Numbered from the stretch's first letter, positions 1 to 8,556 are shown. The stretch: 64,000 nucleotides of DNA from Rhodobiaceae bacterium UBA4490 (GCA_002389665.1 DGNO01000004.1:381620-445619); one strand, 5' to 3'. The notes: generated by a model from the letters alone, not told the origin. Translations and numbers: made by a program.

Positions 1-121
1 CACCGGCCATATAGTTGTAGACCCGCAGCATGTAGGAGCGCAGGCCCGCATCGATTTCAGCGCCCTGCGCGCGCGTGCCTGCAGCACCCGAATAGGCTCT
101 GCGTTCGTCAAAACCAGCCAT
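1..121 (-). CDS. Bax inhibitor-1/YccA family membrane protein, N-terminal part
   Basis: Only the first 40 codons lie in the window; the gene continues beyond base 1. The reading begins at ATG (CAT at 119-121) after a good ribosome site (GAGAGGTGA on the minus strand). The peptide starts MAGFDERRAYSG and contains LRSYMLRVYNYMAG, the conserved lead-in to the first membrane helix of alphaproteobacterial Bax-inhibitor-1-like proteins. Family members are seven-helix inner-membrane proteins, some acting as pH-sensitive calcium leak channels; the physiological role in bacteria is unsettled. The family call rests on this short N-terminal signature alone, because the membrane domain itself is outside the window. 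Confidence 0.75.
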   Translation of the reverse strand, partial: MAGFDERRAYSGAAGTRAQGAEIDAGLRSYMLRVYNYMAG

Positions 122-236
122 GCGATATTCACCTCTCTGCATGGAGTGAAAGAAATCCCAAGTAATATTGTCTGGAATTGTGGCCGTTTCAAGCGCAACC
201 GGATGAAACTTCGGCAAGAGAGAAGGAAAAAGCCCT

Positions 237-263
237 TTATTTTTAAAGGTTTCTGAAGAAACC
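237..263 (-). terminator. Probable terminator of the acg-marR operon
   Basis: Read on the minus strand, the inverted repeat GGTTTC-TTCA-GAAACC (plus positions 248-263) is followed by TTTAAAAATAAA. It lies just beyond the marR stop codon. The stem is short, so the call is moderate. Confidence 0.45.
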
Positions 264-282
264 GGTCGCAGCGGCAGCCCAC

Positions 283-783
283 TCACCGGGCCTGATCGAG
301 CAGGACCCGCAGCCGGGTAAGCACCGGGTGAATAAGCGCCCAGTCTTCTTCCCCAATCTGGCCGAGAAGCTCGCCTGCCAGGGGACGCATCCGGGCAACC
401 GCTTCCCCGCGCATGGCCTCGCCCGCCTTCGTCACCGCCACGCGTTTGACGCGCCGGTCACCCGCGTCCGGCACGAGGCGCACCAGTTTCTTGTCTTCCA
501 GCTTGCGCACGGTGGAGGACATGGTGGGCTGAGAGACTTGGTGAGCGCTTGCCAGCTCGCCGATCGTTTCTTCTTTTTTCAGGCGCAAGAGATGATTGAG
601 CACCCCGAACTGGGCGACCGTCAGCCCCTCCGGCAAAACCCGGGCAAACAGATTGTCGGCCAGATGCGCGATGATGCTGATTTCCGTCATCACCGCAAAG
701 GCGCGCGGGTCCCCCGGCAGCCCGGCGGGGGCCGCGTCTTTATGTGAGGGCCCCGGCTTGGAGGGCTCGTCTTTGCCGGTCAT
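283..783 (-). CDS. MarR family transcriptional regulator
   Basis: A 166-residue winged-helix regulator. An N-terminal Pro/Gly-rich tail of about 28 residues precedes the dimerisation helices. The helix-turn-helix lies at about residues 60-95 (IGELASAHQVSQPTMSSTV), and the wing carries the family's D-x-R-R signature (DAGDRRVKRVAVTKAGE). Its ATG overlaps the stop codon of the upstream nitroreductase-like gene (ATGA), so the two are translationally coupled and co-transcribed. The likely target is the operon's own promoter at 1978-2006, where a perfect palindrome sits between -35 and -10. The ligand is unknown. MarR proteins paired with Acg-type nitroreductases may respond to redox-active or aromatic compounds, but that is inference. 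Confidence 0.85.
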   Translation of the reverse strand: MTGKDEPSKPGPSHKDAAPAGLPGDPRAFAVMTEISIIAHLADNLFARVLPEGLTVAQFGVLNHLLRLKKEETIGELASAHQVSQPTMSSTVRKLEDKKLVRLVPDAGDRRVKRVAVTKAGEAMRGEAVARMRPLAGELLGQIGEEDWALIHPVLTRLRVLLDQAR

Positions 784-1949
784 AAGGCGGTCAGTCTCGA
801 TTGCAGCGGCCAGCGGGGCGCAGGCTCGGGAAAGGCAGCATAACCGAAGCGGAAGAGCCCTTGCACGCGTGCGGGCGCAGAAACGCCGAGCATGGCATGA
901 CAGCGCTCATAAAGCGCCGCCATTTCCGGAAACTCCTGCAGCACCTGGCTCAAAGGATGAAACCCGAGGCCGAGCCTAGTGGCGGCAAGATTGAGCCGCA
1001 CCCACTCCGCCCCCGCTTGGAGCTGATCGGCCCGCGTGTTCGCCGGGCTCGTCAGCCAGCCGAAGGCGGCGGCGCTGTCGATGAGGCCGTTGTAAAAATC
1101 GAGCGTGCCTTGATGGGCAAGGCTTCCCTTCTCATCCATCTTTTCCCGGCTGAGAAGGCCTGCAAGCTGCATGGCTTCCATCATGGGGCCGGTAAGGGAA
1201 ATCCCATCGGGGTTACGGTTGACTTCGCTTGCCCCGATCCGCGTCAGCTTCGTGCTTTCTGCATGGGGGGCGGGCGCGGAGGTTTCCGCCAGCCAGCCTT
1301 CCCGGCAGAGCGCTTTCAGATCCTCGACCGCTTCTTCTTCCATGCTCCAGGCAAAGCTGCCCGGCGCCGTGCCCGCCCAATTGGGCACACCCTCAAAGGC
1401 AAGCGCCTGCAGCTTTTGCAGCATTTCGGGCGCAACAGGGGCGGAGGAAAAATTGCCCCGCAAGGTGCGCCGCGCCAATGCTTCCCCGAAAAGAGGATCG
1501 CGCGTCACTTCAGCGCGCGTGAAGACCACTTCGGCGATGGGCCGCTCATCGAGCAGCGGGTAAGGCTCGCCTTCCGGGAAAGGCGTGATGCGCGCCTCAT
1601 ACCCCTTCTCGGCCGCCGCCTGACGCAGAAGCTCCAAAAACGCGCCGAGCCCGATCGTGATCTGCCGGTTCGGCGGATCGGTTTCGGGTAGAAGACGGCC
1701 GAGGTCGCAGGTCAGCACCAGCCGGTCCTCGCCTTTCAGCTCGATTGCCCAAGGCTGCCTGTTATGCGGGTTCGGCGCGAGAATGGCATAGGCCGCCGCA
1801 TCGAGGCGGATATCCCCAAAGCCCCGGCTCGCCGCGTCCCAGGGCGCACGGGCAGGCTCGATATCCTTGGAAAGAACATAGGCACCGCCGCCGCCCAGAA
1901 CGGCAAGGCTGGCACCGCCAGTAAAAAGAAGGGCACGGCGGGTGATCAT
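780..1949 (-). CDS. Acg/nitroreductase-like flavoprotein with Tat signal
   Basis: A 389-residue protein starting MITRRALLFTGGASLAVLGG. The twin arginines at residues 4-5, the hydrophobic stretch and the small residues after it fit a Tat leader, so the folded cofactor-bound protein is probably exported to the periplasm. The body resembles the Acg branch of FMN nitroreductases: the segment APNPHNRQPWAIEL (S/N-x-x-N-x-Q-P-W) is the FMN-phosphate-binding motif near the N-terminus. I chose ATG at 1949 because AGGAG lies 7 bases upstream; a longer frame to 2030 has no ribosome site and would bury the Tat motif. It is the first gene of an operon with marR. Substrate unknown; Acg-type members often lack classical nitroreductase activity and may instead sequester flavin. 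Confidence 0.75.
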   Translation of the reverse strand: MITRRALLFTGGASLAVLGGGGAYVLSKDIEPARAPWDAASRGFGDIRLDAAAYAILAPNPHNRQPWAIELKGEDRLVLTCDLGRLLPETDPPNRQITIGLGAFLELLRQAAAEKGYEARITPFPEGEPYPLLDERPIAEVVFTRAEVTRDPLFGEALARRTLRGNFSSAPVAPEMLQKLQALAFEGVPNWAGTAPGSFAWSMEEEAVEDLKALCREGWLAETSAPAPHAESTKLTRIGASEVNRNPDGISLTGPMMEAMQLAGLLSREKMDEKGSLAHQGTLDFYNGLIDSAAAFGWLTSPANTRADQLQAGAEWVRLNLAATRLGLGFHPLSQVLQEFPEMAALYERCHAMLGVSAPARVQGLFRFGYAAFPEPAPRWPLQSRLTAL

Positions 1950-1977
1950 GACAGGCTCCTGTGAAGTTTCATAGGTA

Positions 1978-2006
1978 TATATAAAATAGATATCTATGTT
2001 TTTCAA
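1978..2006 (-). promoter_or_regulatory. Promoter with operator palindrome in the spacer (acg-marR)
   Basis: On the minus strand, TTGAAA (2006-2001) and TATATA (1983-1978) are separated by exactly 17 bases. The spacer contains the perfect 12-base palindrome ATAGATATCTAT (1986-1997). Binding there by the operon's MarR protein would block polymerase, which predicts autorepression. Confidence 0.6.
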
Positions 2007-2037
2007 GAAGAAAGAAGCCGGGCGCGACACCCGGCTT
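2003..2037 (-). terminator. Rho-independent terminator of ybbP
   Basis: Inverted repeat AAGCCGGG (2015-2022) and CCCGGCTT (2030-2037) with a 7-base loop. On the minus strand it is followed by a pyrimidine-rich CTTTCTTCTT tract. It lies just beyond the permease stop codon and abuts the acg-marR promoter. Confidence 0.7.
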
Positions 2038-2067
2038 AAAGCTCTTTCTTTTCAGATAGTTATACCG

Positions 2068-4623
2068 CTACTCCGCCCGCAGCACCGGCGCGGCCTTTGC
2101 CGAAAGTGCGCTATAGGTGCCCAGAAGCCCGAGCCCGAGCGTTGCCGCCGCCCCGCCCAGCACCGTCGCCGCCAATGTCCAGGGCAGGAAGGTCCAGGGC
2201 GCCTCCATCACTTGCGTAATGACGAGCCAGGCGGCAAGCGCCCCGGCGCCAGAGGCAATGACCGCCGTGCCGAGCCCGAGCGCCAGATATTCCATCGCAT
2301 AAGCGCCGAGCACCCGGCCTCTTGTGGCGCCCAGCACCTTCAGGATCACCGCGTCATAGACCCGCCGCCGGTGCCCCGCCGCCATGGCGCCCGCCAGCAC
2401 GAGAACGCCCGCGCTCAACGTGACGATGCTGGTGGCGCGCACCGCCACGGCAAAGTTTTCGATCATGGCGTTGATCGTCTCCAGCGCTTCCTTGACGCGC
2501 ACGCTCGTCACATTCGGAAAGGCGCGCGAGACATCGCGCTGCAATTGCAGCTCGTTTTCCGCTTCCATCGTCACGGTCGCCAGATGCGTATGCGGCGCGC
2601 CGGCAAGCGCGCCAGGCGAGAAGACAAGAACGAAATTGATGCCGACCGATTGCCAGTCGATCTCGCGCGTATTGGCAAGCCGCGCACTTAAAGGACGGCC
2701 CAGCACATTGACGGTCAGCGTATCGCCCACTTCCATGCCGAACCCGGCGGCAAGCTCTTCTGAGAGCGAGACGAGCGGCGGGCCGTCATAGCCCGGTCCC
2801 CACCACTCCCCGCGCACGAGGGTGGAATTGTCGGGCAGCTCTTCGGCATAGGTAATGCCCCGGTCACCCTGCAGCGCCCAGGCGACGTTCGGCGGCACGT
2901 CCATGTCTTCCGAGCGCGTACCCGCGATCTCGGTGATCCGCCCGCGCAGCATGGGCACCCGGTTCATCGCTTCGACGCCCGGTGTCTCATTCACGATGCG
3001 CTCGAACTCTTCCACCTGCTCCGGGCCGATATCGACAAAGAAGAAAGAAGGCGCGCGGTCCGGCAGCTCGCCCTGGACCTGCGCTTCGATATTGCCGTCG
3101 ATCAGCGAGACCGTGACAAGCAGCGTGAGGCCGAGGCCGAGAGAAAGAACGACGCTCGGCGTTGCCGCGCCGGGACGGTGGAGATTGGCAATGGCAAGGC
3201 GCAGTTGCGGCTGGCGCACGCGGGGAGCTTTACGGGCAAGCCACATCAGCCCCTGGCCGGTAAAGCGCAGCACGATGAAGCTCAGCCCCGCGCCCGCAAC
3301 GAACCAGGCAGCAAAGAGCCGCTCATCGGTGAGCCCAATGGCAAGGGCGGCAAGCAGAAGCAGCGCCCCGCCCGTCGCCACGACATAAGGCGGGCGCGGC
3401 CAGCGGCGCACCGGCGCGACGATATCGCGGAAAAGCCCCGTCGCCGGAATTTCCCGCGCCCGCGCAAGCGGCCAGATGGCAAAGGCAAGCGCCGTCAAAA
3501 ACCCGTAAGCCGCAGCCAGCATCAAAGGTTCGGAATAAATCGCAAAGCGCGCGGGCACGGGAATGAGATCGCCCGCCGCGCTTTGCACGATGAAGGGAAC
3601 GGCCGCGCCGAGCCCAAGCCCCAGCACGATGCCGATAAGCGAGAGCGCAACCACTTGCAGAAGATAAAGCCGGAAGACGAGACGGCCCGGCGCACCGAGG
3701 CATTTAAACGTCGCAATGACCTCGCGCTTGGAATCGAGATAGCTCGTCACCGCATTGCCGACACCGACACCGCCGACGATCAGCGCGGTCAGCCCCACCA
3801 GTGTGAGAAAGAGCGCAACGCGCTTGACGAAGCGGCGCACGGATGGGGCGGAATCCGAGCGGTCCTGAATGCGCCAGCCCGCCTGCGGGAAACGGCTTTC
3901 CGTTTCATCGACAAAAGCGGCAACGGCGGCATTGGAGCGCTGCGCCTCGGGCAGTTTTACGCGGTAATGGAACTGAGCAAGCGAGCCCGGGCGGATAAGC
4001 CCGCTCGCGCGCACCGCCTCCCCGCTTACGAAAAGCCTCGGCCCAAAAGCCATGCCGCCCGAAAGCTTATCGGGTTCACGCTCGATAATGGCGCGGATTT
4101 GCGTTTCAAGATCGCCGACTTTGACGGTATCCCCGAGACCGACACCGAGCCTGTCGAGCAGGGTCTGCTCGGCAACCGAGCCCCAAATCCCTTCTTTTTT
4201 GGTGAGCGCGTCCTGCAGCCGCGCGCCGCTGGAAAGAGAAAGCGCCCCGTAAAGCGGATAAAGATCATCGACGCTTTTCAGCTCGACAAGCGAGCGCTCG
4301 TCGGTCTCCGGCGCATGGGACATGGCGCGCATCTCGATAACCTGCGAGACCTCGCCGCTTGTGCGCAAATAGGCAAGCTCGTCTTCGCGCGCCTCCCGGT
4401 GAATGAGGCGCAGGCTCACATCGCCGCCCAAAATCGTCTGGCCCTCCTGGGAGAGCCCTTCGACAAGCGCGGAGGAAACCGAGCCCACACCGGCAATCGC
4501 CGCAACGCCGAGCATCAGGCAGGCCAGAAAGATGCGGAAGCCTTTCAGCCCTGCGCGCAGCTCGCGCCGGGCAAAACGCGCCGCGATCTTGAGTTCATCG
4601 AAAGAGGAAAGAGAAGCTGCCAT
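2068..4623 (-). CDS. ybbP: ABC transporter permease, FtsX-like (YbbP family)
   Basis: An 851-residue inner-membrane protein of the MacB/FtsX type. A first membrane helix lies at about residues 28-52. A large periplasmic domain follows, then a three-helix FtsX core at about 270-390, a second block of helices and periplasmic domain, and a closing FtsX core at about 725-845. This duplicated layout is that of E. coli YbbP and its length is typical. It starts 10 bases after the stop of the ATPase gene, so the two form one unit. The divergent neighbour is the TesA-like esterase, reproducing the tesA-ybbA-ybbP neighbourhood of many proteobacteria. Transporters of this type often act mechanically on envelope substrates such as lipoproteins or lipids; the cargo here is unknown. 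Confidence 0.88.
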   Translation of the reverse strand: MAASLSSFDELKIAARFARRELRAGLKGFRIFLACLMLGVAAIAGVGSVSSALVEGLSQEGQTILGGDVSLRLIHREAREDELAYLRTSGEVSQVIEMRAMSHAPETDERSLVELKSVDDLYPLYGALSLSSGARLQDALTKKEGIWGSVAEQTLLDRLGVGLGDTVKVGDLETQIRAIIEREPDKLSGGMAFGPRLFVSGEAVRASGLIRPGSLAQFHYRVKLPEAQRSNAAVAAFVDETESRFPQAGWRIQDRSDSAPSVRRFVKRVALFLTLVGLTALIVGGVGVGNAVTSYLDSKREVIATFKCLGAPGRLVFRLYLLQVVALSLIGIVLGLGLGAAVPFIVQSAAGDLIPVPARFAIYSEPLMLAAAYGFLTALAFAIWPLARAREIPATGLFRDIVAPVRRWPRPPYVVATGGALLLLAALAIGLTDERLFAAWFVAGAGLSFIVLRFTGQGLMWLARKAPRVRQPQLRLAIANLHRPGAATPSVVLSLGLGLTLLVTVSLIDGNIEAQVQGELPDRAPSFFFVDIGPEQVEEFERIVNETPGVEAMNRVPMLRGRITEIAGTRSEDMDVPPNVAWALQGDRGITYAEELPDNSTLVRGEWWGPGYDGPPLVSLSEELAAGFGMEVGDTLTVNVLGRPLSARLANTREIDWQSVGINFVLVFSPGALAGAPHTHLATVTMEAENELQLQRDVSRAFPNVTSVRVKEALETINAMIENFAVAVRATSIVTLSAGVLVLAGAMAAGHRRRVYDAVILKVLGATRGRVLGAYAMEYLALGLGTAVIASGAGALAAWLVITQVMEAPWTFLPWTLAATVLGGAAATLGLGLLGTYSALSAKAAPVLRAE

Positions 4624-4633
4624 GATCCCGCGC

Positions 4634-5347
4634 CTATTGCGCGGCGGCGCGGCGGGCGCCCGGATGCACGCTCTCGACCTTGCCGTCTTTCAGCCGCACC
4701 ACCTTGTCGCACATGCCCGCCAGTTCATTGTCATGGGTGATGAGCACCATGGTCGTGCCGCGCCTGCGGTGCAGATCGAACATCAGCTCGACGATCTGCT
4801 CCCCCGTCGCCGCATCGAGATTGCCGGTCGGCTCATCCGCCATCAGAATTTCAGGGTCTCCCGCCACGGCGCGGGCAAGCGCCACGCGCTGCTGCTCGCC
4901 GCCTGAAAGCTGGCCGGGATAATGATCGAGCCGGTGCGAAAGGCCCACGAGTTTCAGTTCCTCCTCGGCCCGCTCGAAAGCGTCGGCTCTGCCCGCAAGT
5001 TCGAGCGGCACCGCGACATTTTCCAGCGCCGTCATGGTGGGCACCAGGTGGAAAGATTGAAAGACAATGCCTACATGATCCCGGCGGAAGCGGGCGAGCC
5101 CGTCTTCATCGAGCTTGGTAAGCTCGGCGCCCGCCACCTTGACGGAGCCGCCGGACGGGCTTTCGAGCCCCGCCAGCACCATAAGAAGCGTGCTTTTGCC
5201 GGAACCTGAAGGCCCGACCATGCCAACCGCTTCACCCGGCGCTATATCAAGGGAGATGCCGCGCAAAATATTGACCTCGCCTGCAAGGCTGGGCAGGGTC
5301 AAAGTGACACCGGTCAGTTCAATAATGGAATTCGCCACGTGACCCAT
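4634..5347 (-). CDS. ybbA: ABC transporter ATP-binding protein (YbbA family)
   Basis: About 237 residues, the normal length for a LolD/MacB-type ATPase. Visible motifs in order: Walker A (GPSGSGKST), Q-loop (VFQSFHLVPTMTALENV), ABC signature (LSGGEQQRVALARA), Walker B plus catalytic Glu (ILMADEPTGNLD) and switch His (LITHD). It supplies ATP hydrolysis to the YbbP permease encoded 10 bases downstream. The start is uncertain: ATG at 5347 has GGAGGAG almost touching it, while GTG at 5338 (GTGGCGAATTCC) lies 10 bases from that site and begins closer to where family members start. A frame open to 5392 has a basic, unsupported extension. Its 5' end overlaps that of the divergent esterase gene if the latter uses its earliest start. 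Confidence 0.9.
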   Translation of the reverse strand: MGHVANSIIELTGVTLTLPSLAGEVNILRGISLDIAPGEAVGMVGPSGSGKSTLLMVLAGLESPSGGSVKVAGAELTKLDEDGLARFRRDHVGIVFQSFHLVPTMTALENVAVPLELAGRADAFERAEEELKLVGLSHRLDHYPGQLSGGEQQRVALARAVAGDPEILMADEPTGNLDAATGEQIVELMFDLHRRRGTTMVLITHDNELAGMCDKVVRLKDGKVESVHPGARRAAAQ

Positions 5348-6160
5348 TCTCCTCCGCATCTTCCGGGATACCGCGCCAAAGCCGCGCCGCATCCTAGCGC
5401 ATATGGCGCCTTGAAAGCGGCATACAAGTATTCAGGCAAGTGCTTAAAGTCATTGGCTTTTACGCTGGCCACCCTGATCTGGATTATACCGGGCGGTCCA
5501 GTTTGGGCGGAAGCCGGAGAAACGCCGGGCGAAACCTCCAAAGAACCCTTGGAAATCGTGGCTTTGGGCGACAGCCTGACGGCGGGCTACCAATTGCCGC
5601 CGGGCAAGGGCTTTGCCGAGCAGCTCGGCAAAACCCTTGCCGAAAAAGGCTATAACGTGGGCGTGATGAATGCCGGCGTTTCCGGCGACACCTCCTCAGG
5701 CGGGCTTGCAAGGCTGGACTGGGCCGTGGGCCCCGAAACCGACGCCGTCATTCTCGAGCTTGGCTCGAACGATGCTCTGCGCGGCATCGATCCTGAGCTT
5801 ACCCGGCGAAACCTTGCCGCGATCATCGAGGAATTGCAGAGCCGCGGCATTGCCGTGCTGCTTGCCGGCATGCTCGCCCCGCCCAATATGGGCGCCGAAT
5901 ATGAGCGGGCCTTCAATCCCATCTATCCGGGCCTTGCCGAGGAATATGGCGTGCTTCTTTATCCCTTCTTTCTCGACGGGGTGGCGGCGGAACCGGAACT
6001 CAATCTCGGCGACGGGATGCATCCTAATGAGGAAGGCATCGTGGTGATGGTGGACCGTATTTTCCCCGCCGTCGAAAAATTGATCGCGCGGGCACGGGAA
6101 AAAACCGCCCCTACCGGTGAAACGGCAAAAGAAATCACGCATAAAGACGGGGAAGGCTGA
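5339..6160 (+). CDS. tesA: SGNH arylesterase / lysophospholipase (TesA family)
   Basis: GDSL-type hydrolase, probably periplasmic. Block I is IVALGDSLTAGY (nucleophile Ser79 in the longest version), followed by conserved Gly/Asn blocks (NAGVSGDT, LELGSNDALRG) and the C-terminal DGMHPNEEG with the catalytic Asp-x-x-His. A hydrophobic segment (LAFTLATLIWIIPGGPVWA) before the domain looks like a signal peptide. The N-terminus is uncertain: GTG at 5339 yields 35 basic residues ahead of the leader, and TTG at 5411 is an alternative with no clear ribosome site. It is divergent from ybbA-ybbP, the conserved context of TesA, which suggests co-function in lipid or lysophospholipid turnover in the envelope. 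Acidic residues and Thr/Lys fill the C-terminal tail. Confidence 0.85.
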   Translation: MTHSPPHLPGYRAKAAPHPSAYGALKAAYKYSGKCLKSLAFTLATLIWIIPGGPVWAEAGETPGETSKEPLEIVALGDSLTAGYQLPPGKGFAEQLGKTLAEKGYNVGVMNAGVSGDTSSGGLARLDWAVGPETDAVILELGSNDALRGIDPELTRRNLAAIIEELQSRGIAVLLAGMLAPPNMGAEYERAFNPIYPGLAEEYGVLLYPFFLDGVAAEPELNLGDGMHPNEEGIVVMVDRIFPAVEKLIARAREKTAPTGETAKEITHKDGEG

Positions 6161-6219
6161 GCGCCGCCTGCGCCGCAACAAACATCAACGACAAATATAA
6201 GACCTACAGGGGGACATTC

Positions 6220-7266
6220 ATGGAATATCGCGAGCTTGGCCGCACCGGCCAAAAGGTATCTGCTATTTGCCTCGGCACCATGACATGGGGCGAGCAGAAC
6301 ACAGAGGCCGAAGGCCATGAGCAGATGGATTATGCCGTCGAGCAGGGCGTGAATTTTTTCGACACGGCGGAAATGTATGCCGTGCCGCCGCGCAAAGAGA
6401 CGCAAGGGTCGACGGAGCGCATCATCGGCACCTGGTTCAAAAAGAAAAAGAACCGCGACAAGATCATTCTGGCAACGAAAGTCTCAGGCCGCGCACCCTT
6501 CGACTGGCTGCGCAAGGACGGCTCGCCCACCCAGCAGACCCGCGCACAGATCATGGAAGCCGTGGACAGCTCTCTTGAACGTCTGCAGACGGACTATATC
6601 GACCTTTACCAGCTGCATTGGCCGGATCGGCCCATGGCCATGTTCGGCGCGGGCGGCACGAGCTACCAGCATTTGGGCGAGGAAGTAAATCCGATCGGAG
6701 AAATTCTGGACGCGCTGGATGAGGTCGTAAAGTCCGGCAAGGTACGCTGGATCGGCCTTTCCAACGAAACGCCCTGGGGCACGATGAAATTCCTGCATCA
6801 TGCGGAAATGAAGAACCAGCCGCGCGTGCAGTCCATCCAGAACGCCTACAACCTTCTCAACCGCACCTTCGAGATCGGCCTCTCCGAAGTCGCCTTGCGT
6901 GAGAAAGTCGGGCTTCTTGCCTATTCACCGCTCGCACAAGGGTATCTCAGCGGCAAATATCAAAACGGTGCGCTGCCCAAGGGCTCGCGCAAACAGCTTT
7001 TCAACCGCCTGCAGCGCTATGAAACGCCGTTTGCCGAGGCAACCATCGACAAATATCTGGCGATTGCCAAAAAGCACGGGCTCGATGCCTCCCAGCTTGC
7101 CAATCAGTTCGCAACGACGCGGCCTTTCGTCACCTCGAACATTATCGGCGCAACCAGCATGGAGCAGCTAAAACTCGCCATCGGCTCGGCCGGTATACCG
7201 TGGACGGAGGAACTTGAAAAAGAAATCAATGCCGTCCATCAGGAACAGCCCAACCCCTGCCCGTGA
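6220..7266 (+). CDS. tas: NADP(H)-dependent aldo/keto reductase, Tas type
   Basis: A 348-residue (beta/alpha)8 oxidoreductase very close in pattern to E. coli Tas. It opens MEYRELGRTGQKVSAICLGTMTWGEQNTEAE, carries DTAEMYAVPP with the catalytic Asp and Tyr, then KVSG with the catalytic Lys, YQLHWPDRP with the active-site His, and ends with AVHQEQPNP. The start ATG has an AGGGGG ribosome site seven bases upstream. It is probably cytosolic. It stands alone between the esterase and ThpR, with a terminator downstream. Natural substrate is unknown; E. coli tas was found as a suppressor of tyrosine auxotrophy under starvation. Confidence 0.88.
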   Translation: MEYRELGRTGQKVSAICLGTMTWGEQNTEAEGHEQMDYAVEQGVNFFDTAEMYAVPPRKETQGSTERIIGTWFKKKKNRDKIILATKVSGRAPFDWLRKDGSPTQQTRAQIMEAVDSSLERLQTDYIDLYQLHWPDRPMAMFGAGGTSYQHLGEEVNPIGEILDALDEVVKSGKVRWIGLSNETPWGTMKFLHHAEMKNQPRVQSIQNAYNLLNRTFEIGLSEVALREKVGLLAYSPLAQGYLSGKYQNGALPKGSRKQLFNRLQRYETPFAEATIDKYLAIAKKHGLDASQLANQFATTRPFVTSNIIGATSMEQLKLAIGSAGIPWTEELEKEINAVHQEQPNPCP

Positions 7267-7350
7267 GGGAGACACTCTCCGCATCATCTTGAAGGGAAAG
7301 CAGCCGCGCGGGGTTTTGTCTTGAAAACGACATGGCCAAAGCGCACTCTG

Positions 7351-7374
7351 AAAGGGACCGAGAGGTCCCTTTTT
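7351..7374 (+). terminator. Rho-independent terminator after tas
   Basis: AAAGGGACC (7351-7359), loop GAGA, GGTCCCTTT (7364-7372), then T residues. A strong, symmetrical hairpin between tas and thpR. Confidence 0.75.
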
Positions 7375-7428
7375 GATTCGCGGGCTGCAAAGGCCCGCAT
7401 CCCTTGAGCATTTCTTGAGGAGGGCCCC

Positions 7429-8037
7429 ATGATCCGTCTTTTTACTGCCCTCGAAATTCCCTTAGCCATTGCCGGTCAATTGACGGCCCTGCAATCCGGG
7501 CTGAAAGGCGCGCGCTGGATAGATCCGGAGGCGATGCATATCACGCTGCGCTTTATCGGCGAGGTGCCCGAAGACACGGCCCATGACATCGACCGGGCCT
7601 TGAGCGGTATCTATGCCGCGCCTTTCGACATCACGCTCGACGGCATCGGCGAGTTCGGCGGGCGCAAACCCCATGCGGTTTGGGCCCGCGTTGCCGACAA
7701 TCCCGGCCTCATGCAATTGCAGGCCCGCCAGGAAACGGCGCTGCAGCGCGCCGGCCTTGCCCCCGACCGGCGCAAATATACTCCCCATGCCACGCTTGCC
7801 CGTTTGCGGCGCGGCACGGACCCGGCGGACGTCATGCGCTATATCGAACGCAACAATCTCTTCCGCGCCGGGCCCTTTCCGGTTTCCCGCTTCGTGCTCA
7901 TGTCCTCCCGCCTCAGCCAGGGCGGCGGGCCTTACATTACCGAGCGCGCATACGACTTCACCAATCCGGGCGGCCTGGATGAAGACGAGCTGGAAGAAGA
8001 AGAAGCGTTTCTCGAAGCTATGTTCGCAGGTGCCTGA
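7429..8037 (+). CDS. thpR: RNA 2',3'-cyclic phosphodiesterase (ThpR/LigT family)
   Basis: A 202-residue member of the 2H phosphoesterase superfamily. The two catalytic H-x-T motifs are visible: HITLRF (His37) and HATLAR (about residue 121), spaced as in ThpR. The enzyme hydrolyses RNA 2',3'-cyclic phosphates and can ligate tRNA halves in vitro. An acidic tail (DEDELEEEEAF) closes the protein. It starts at ATG after a clear GAGGAGGG ribosome site. Its last 20 bases overlap, tail to tail, the end of the phosphotyrosine phosphatase gene on the other strand, so the Asp/Glu-rich tail is encoded partly over that gene's 3' end. Cytosolic; no operon partner visible. Confidence 0.88.
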   Translation: MIRLFTALEIPLAIAGQLTALQSGLKGARWIDPEAMHITLRFIGEVPEDTAHDIDRALSGIYAAPFDITLDGIGEFGGRKPHAVWARVADNPGLMQLQARQETALQRAGLAPDRRKYTPHATLARLRRGTDPADVMRYIERNNLFRAGPFPVSRFVLMSSRLSQGGGPYITERAYDFTNPGGLDEDELEEEEAFLEAMFAGA

Positions 8038-8476
8038 TCAGCCCGTCCGCCGCTTCTTCGATAAGATCGAGAACCGGGGCAAAGCCGTCTTCGCCGCCGA
8101 AATAAGGGTCCGGCACCTCGCGCAAAGGCGCGTCCGGCGCATAATCGAGAAAGAGCCGCAGCGTGCCTTTAAAGCTGGTGGGCGCCAGACGCTGCAAATG
8201 CGCAAGGTTCTTGCGGTCCATCGCCAGAAGATAATCGAAGCGCGAAAAGTCCGCCCGTGTGACCTGACCGCCCCGCAGCGCGGAAATATCATAGCCGCGC
8301 GCGGCTGCCGCCTCCTGCGCCCGCAGGTCCGGCGCTTCGCCCACATGCCAGTCGCCGGTGCCGGCGGAGGCGACATCGAGCGCAAGACCCGCGCCTTGCG
8401 CTTTTACGCGCAGCACCCCTTCGGCCATGGGCGAGCGGCAGATATTGCCAAGACAGACAAAGAGAACCCGGACCAT
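8018..8476 (-). CDS. Low-molecular-weight protein-tyrosine phosphatase
   Basis: A 152-residue cytosolic phosphatase. The P-loop is at the N-terminus as the family requires: VCLGNICRSPMAEG with nucleophile Cys8, Arg14 and Ser15 (C-x5-R-S). The general-acid loop is VPDPYFGGEDGF near residue 123. Length and order match Wzb/YfkJ-type enzymes. Bacterial members dephosphorylate tyrosine kinases of capsule export or act more broadly; no kinase or polysaccharide gene is nearby, so the substrate cannot be deduced from context. Its 3' end overlaps thpR by 20 bases on the opposite strand. Confidence 0.9.
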   Translation of the reverse strand: MVRVLFVCLGNICRSPMAEGVLRVKAQGAGLALDVASAGTGDWHVGEAPDLRAQEAAAARGYDISALRGGQVTRADFSRFDYLLAMDRKNLAHLQRLAPTSFKGTLRLFLDYAPDAPLREVPDPYFGGEDGFAPVLDLIEEAADGLIRHLRT

Positions 8477-8556
8477 GTTTTTGACGTTCCCCTGAAAGGA
8501 TGAAAAGAAGGATGGCTAAGACACGTCCATCCTAATGCGAAATAAAGGAGGCAGTC

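Noticed and set aside
3178..4740. Long plus-strand open frame of 520 codons over ybbP and ybbA
   Set aside because: It is antisense to well-supported ABC transporter genes, is extremely rich in Arg, Lys, Gln and His as expected for a shadow frame, and has no ribosome site or domain.
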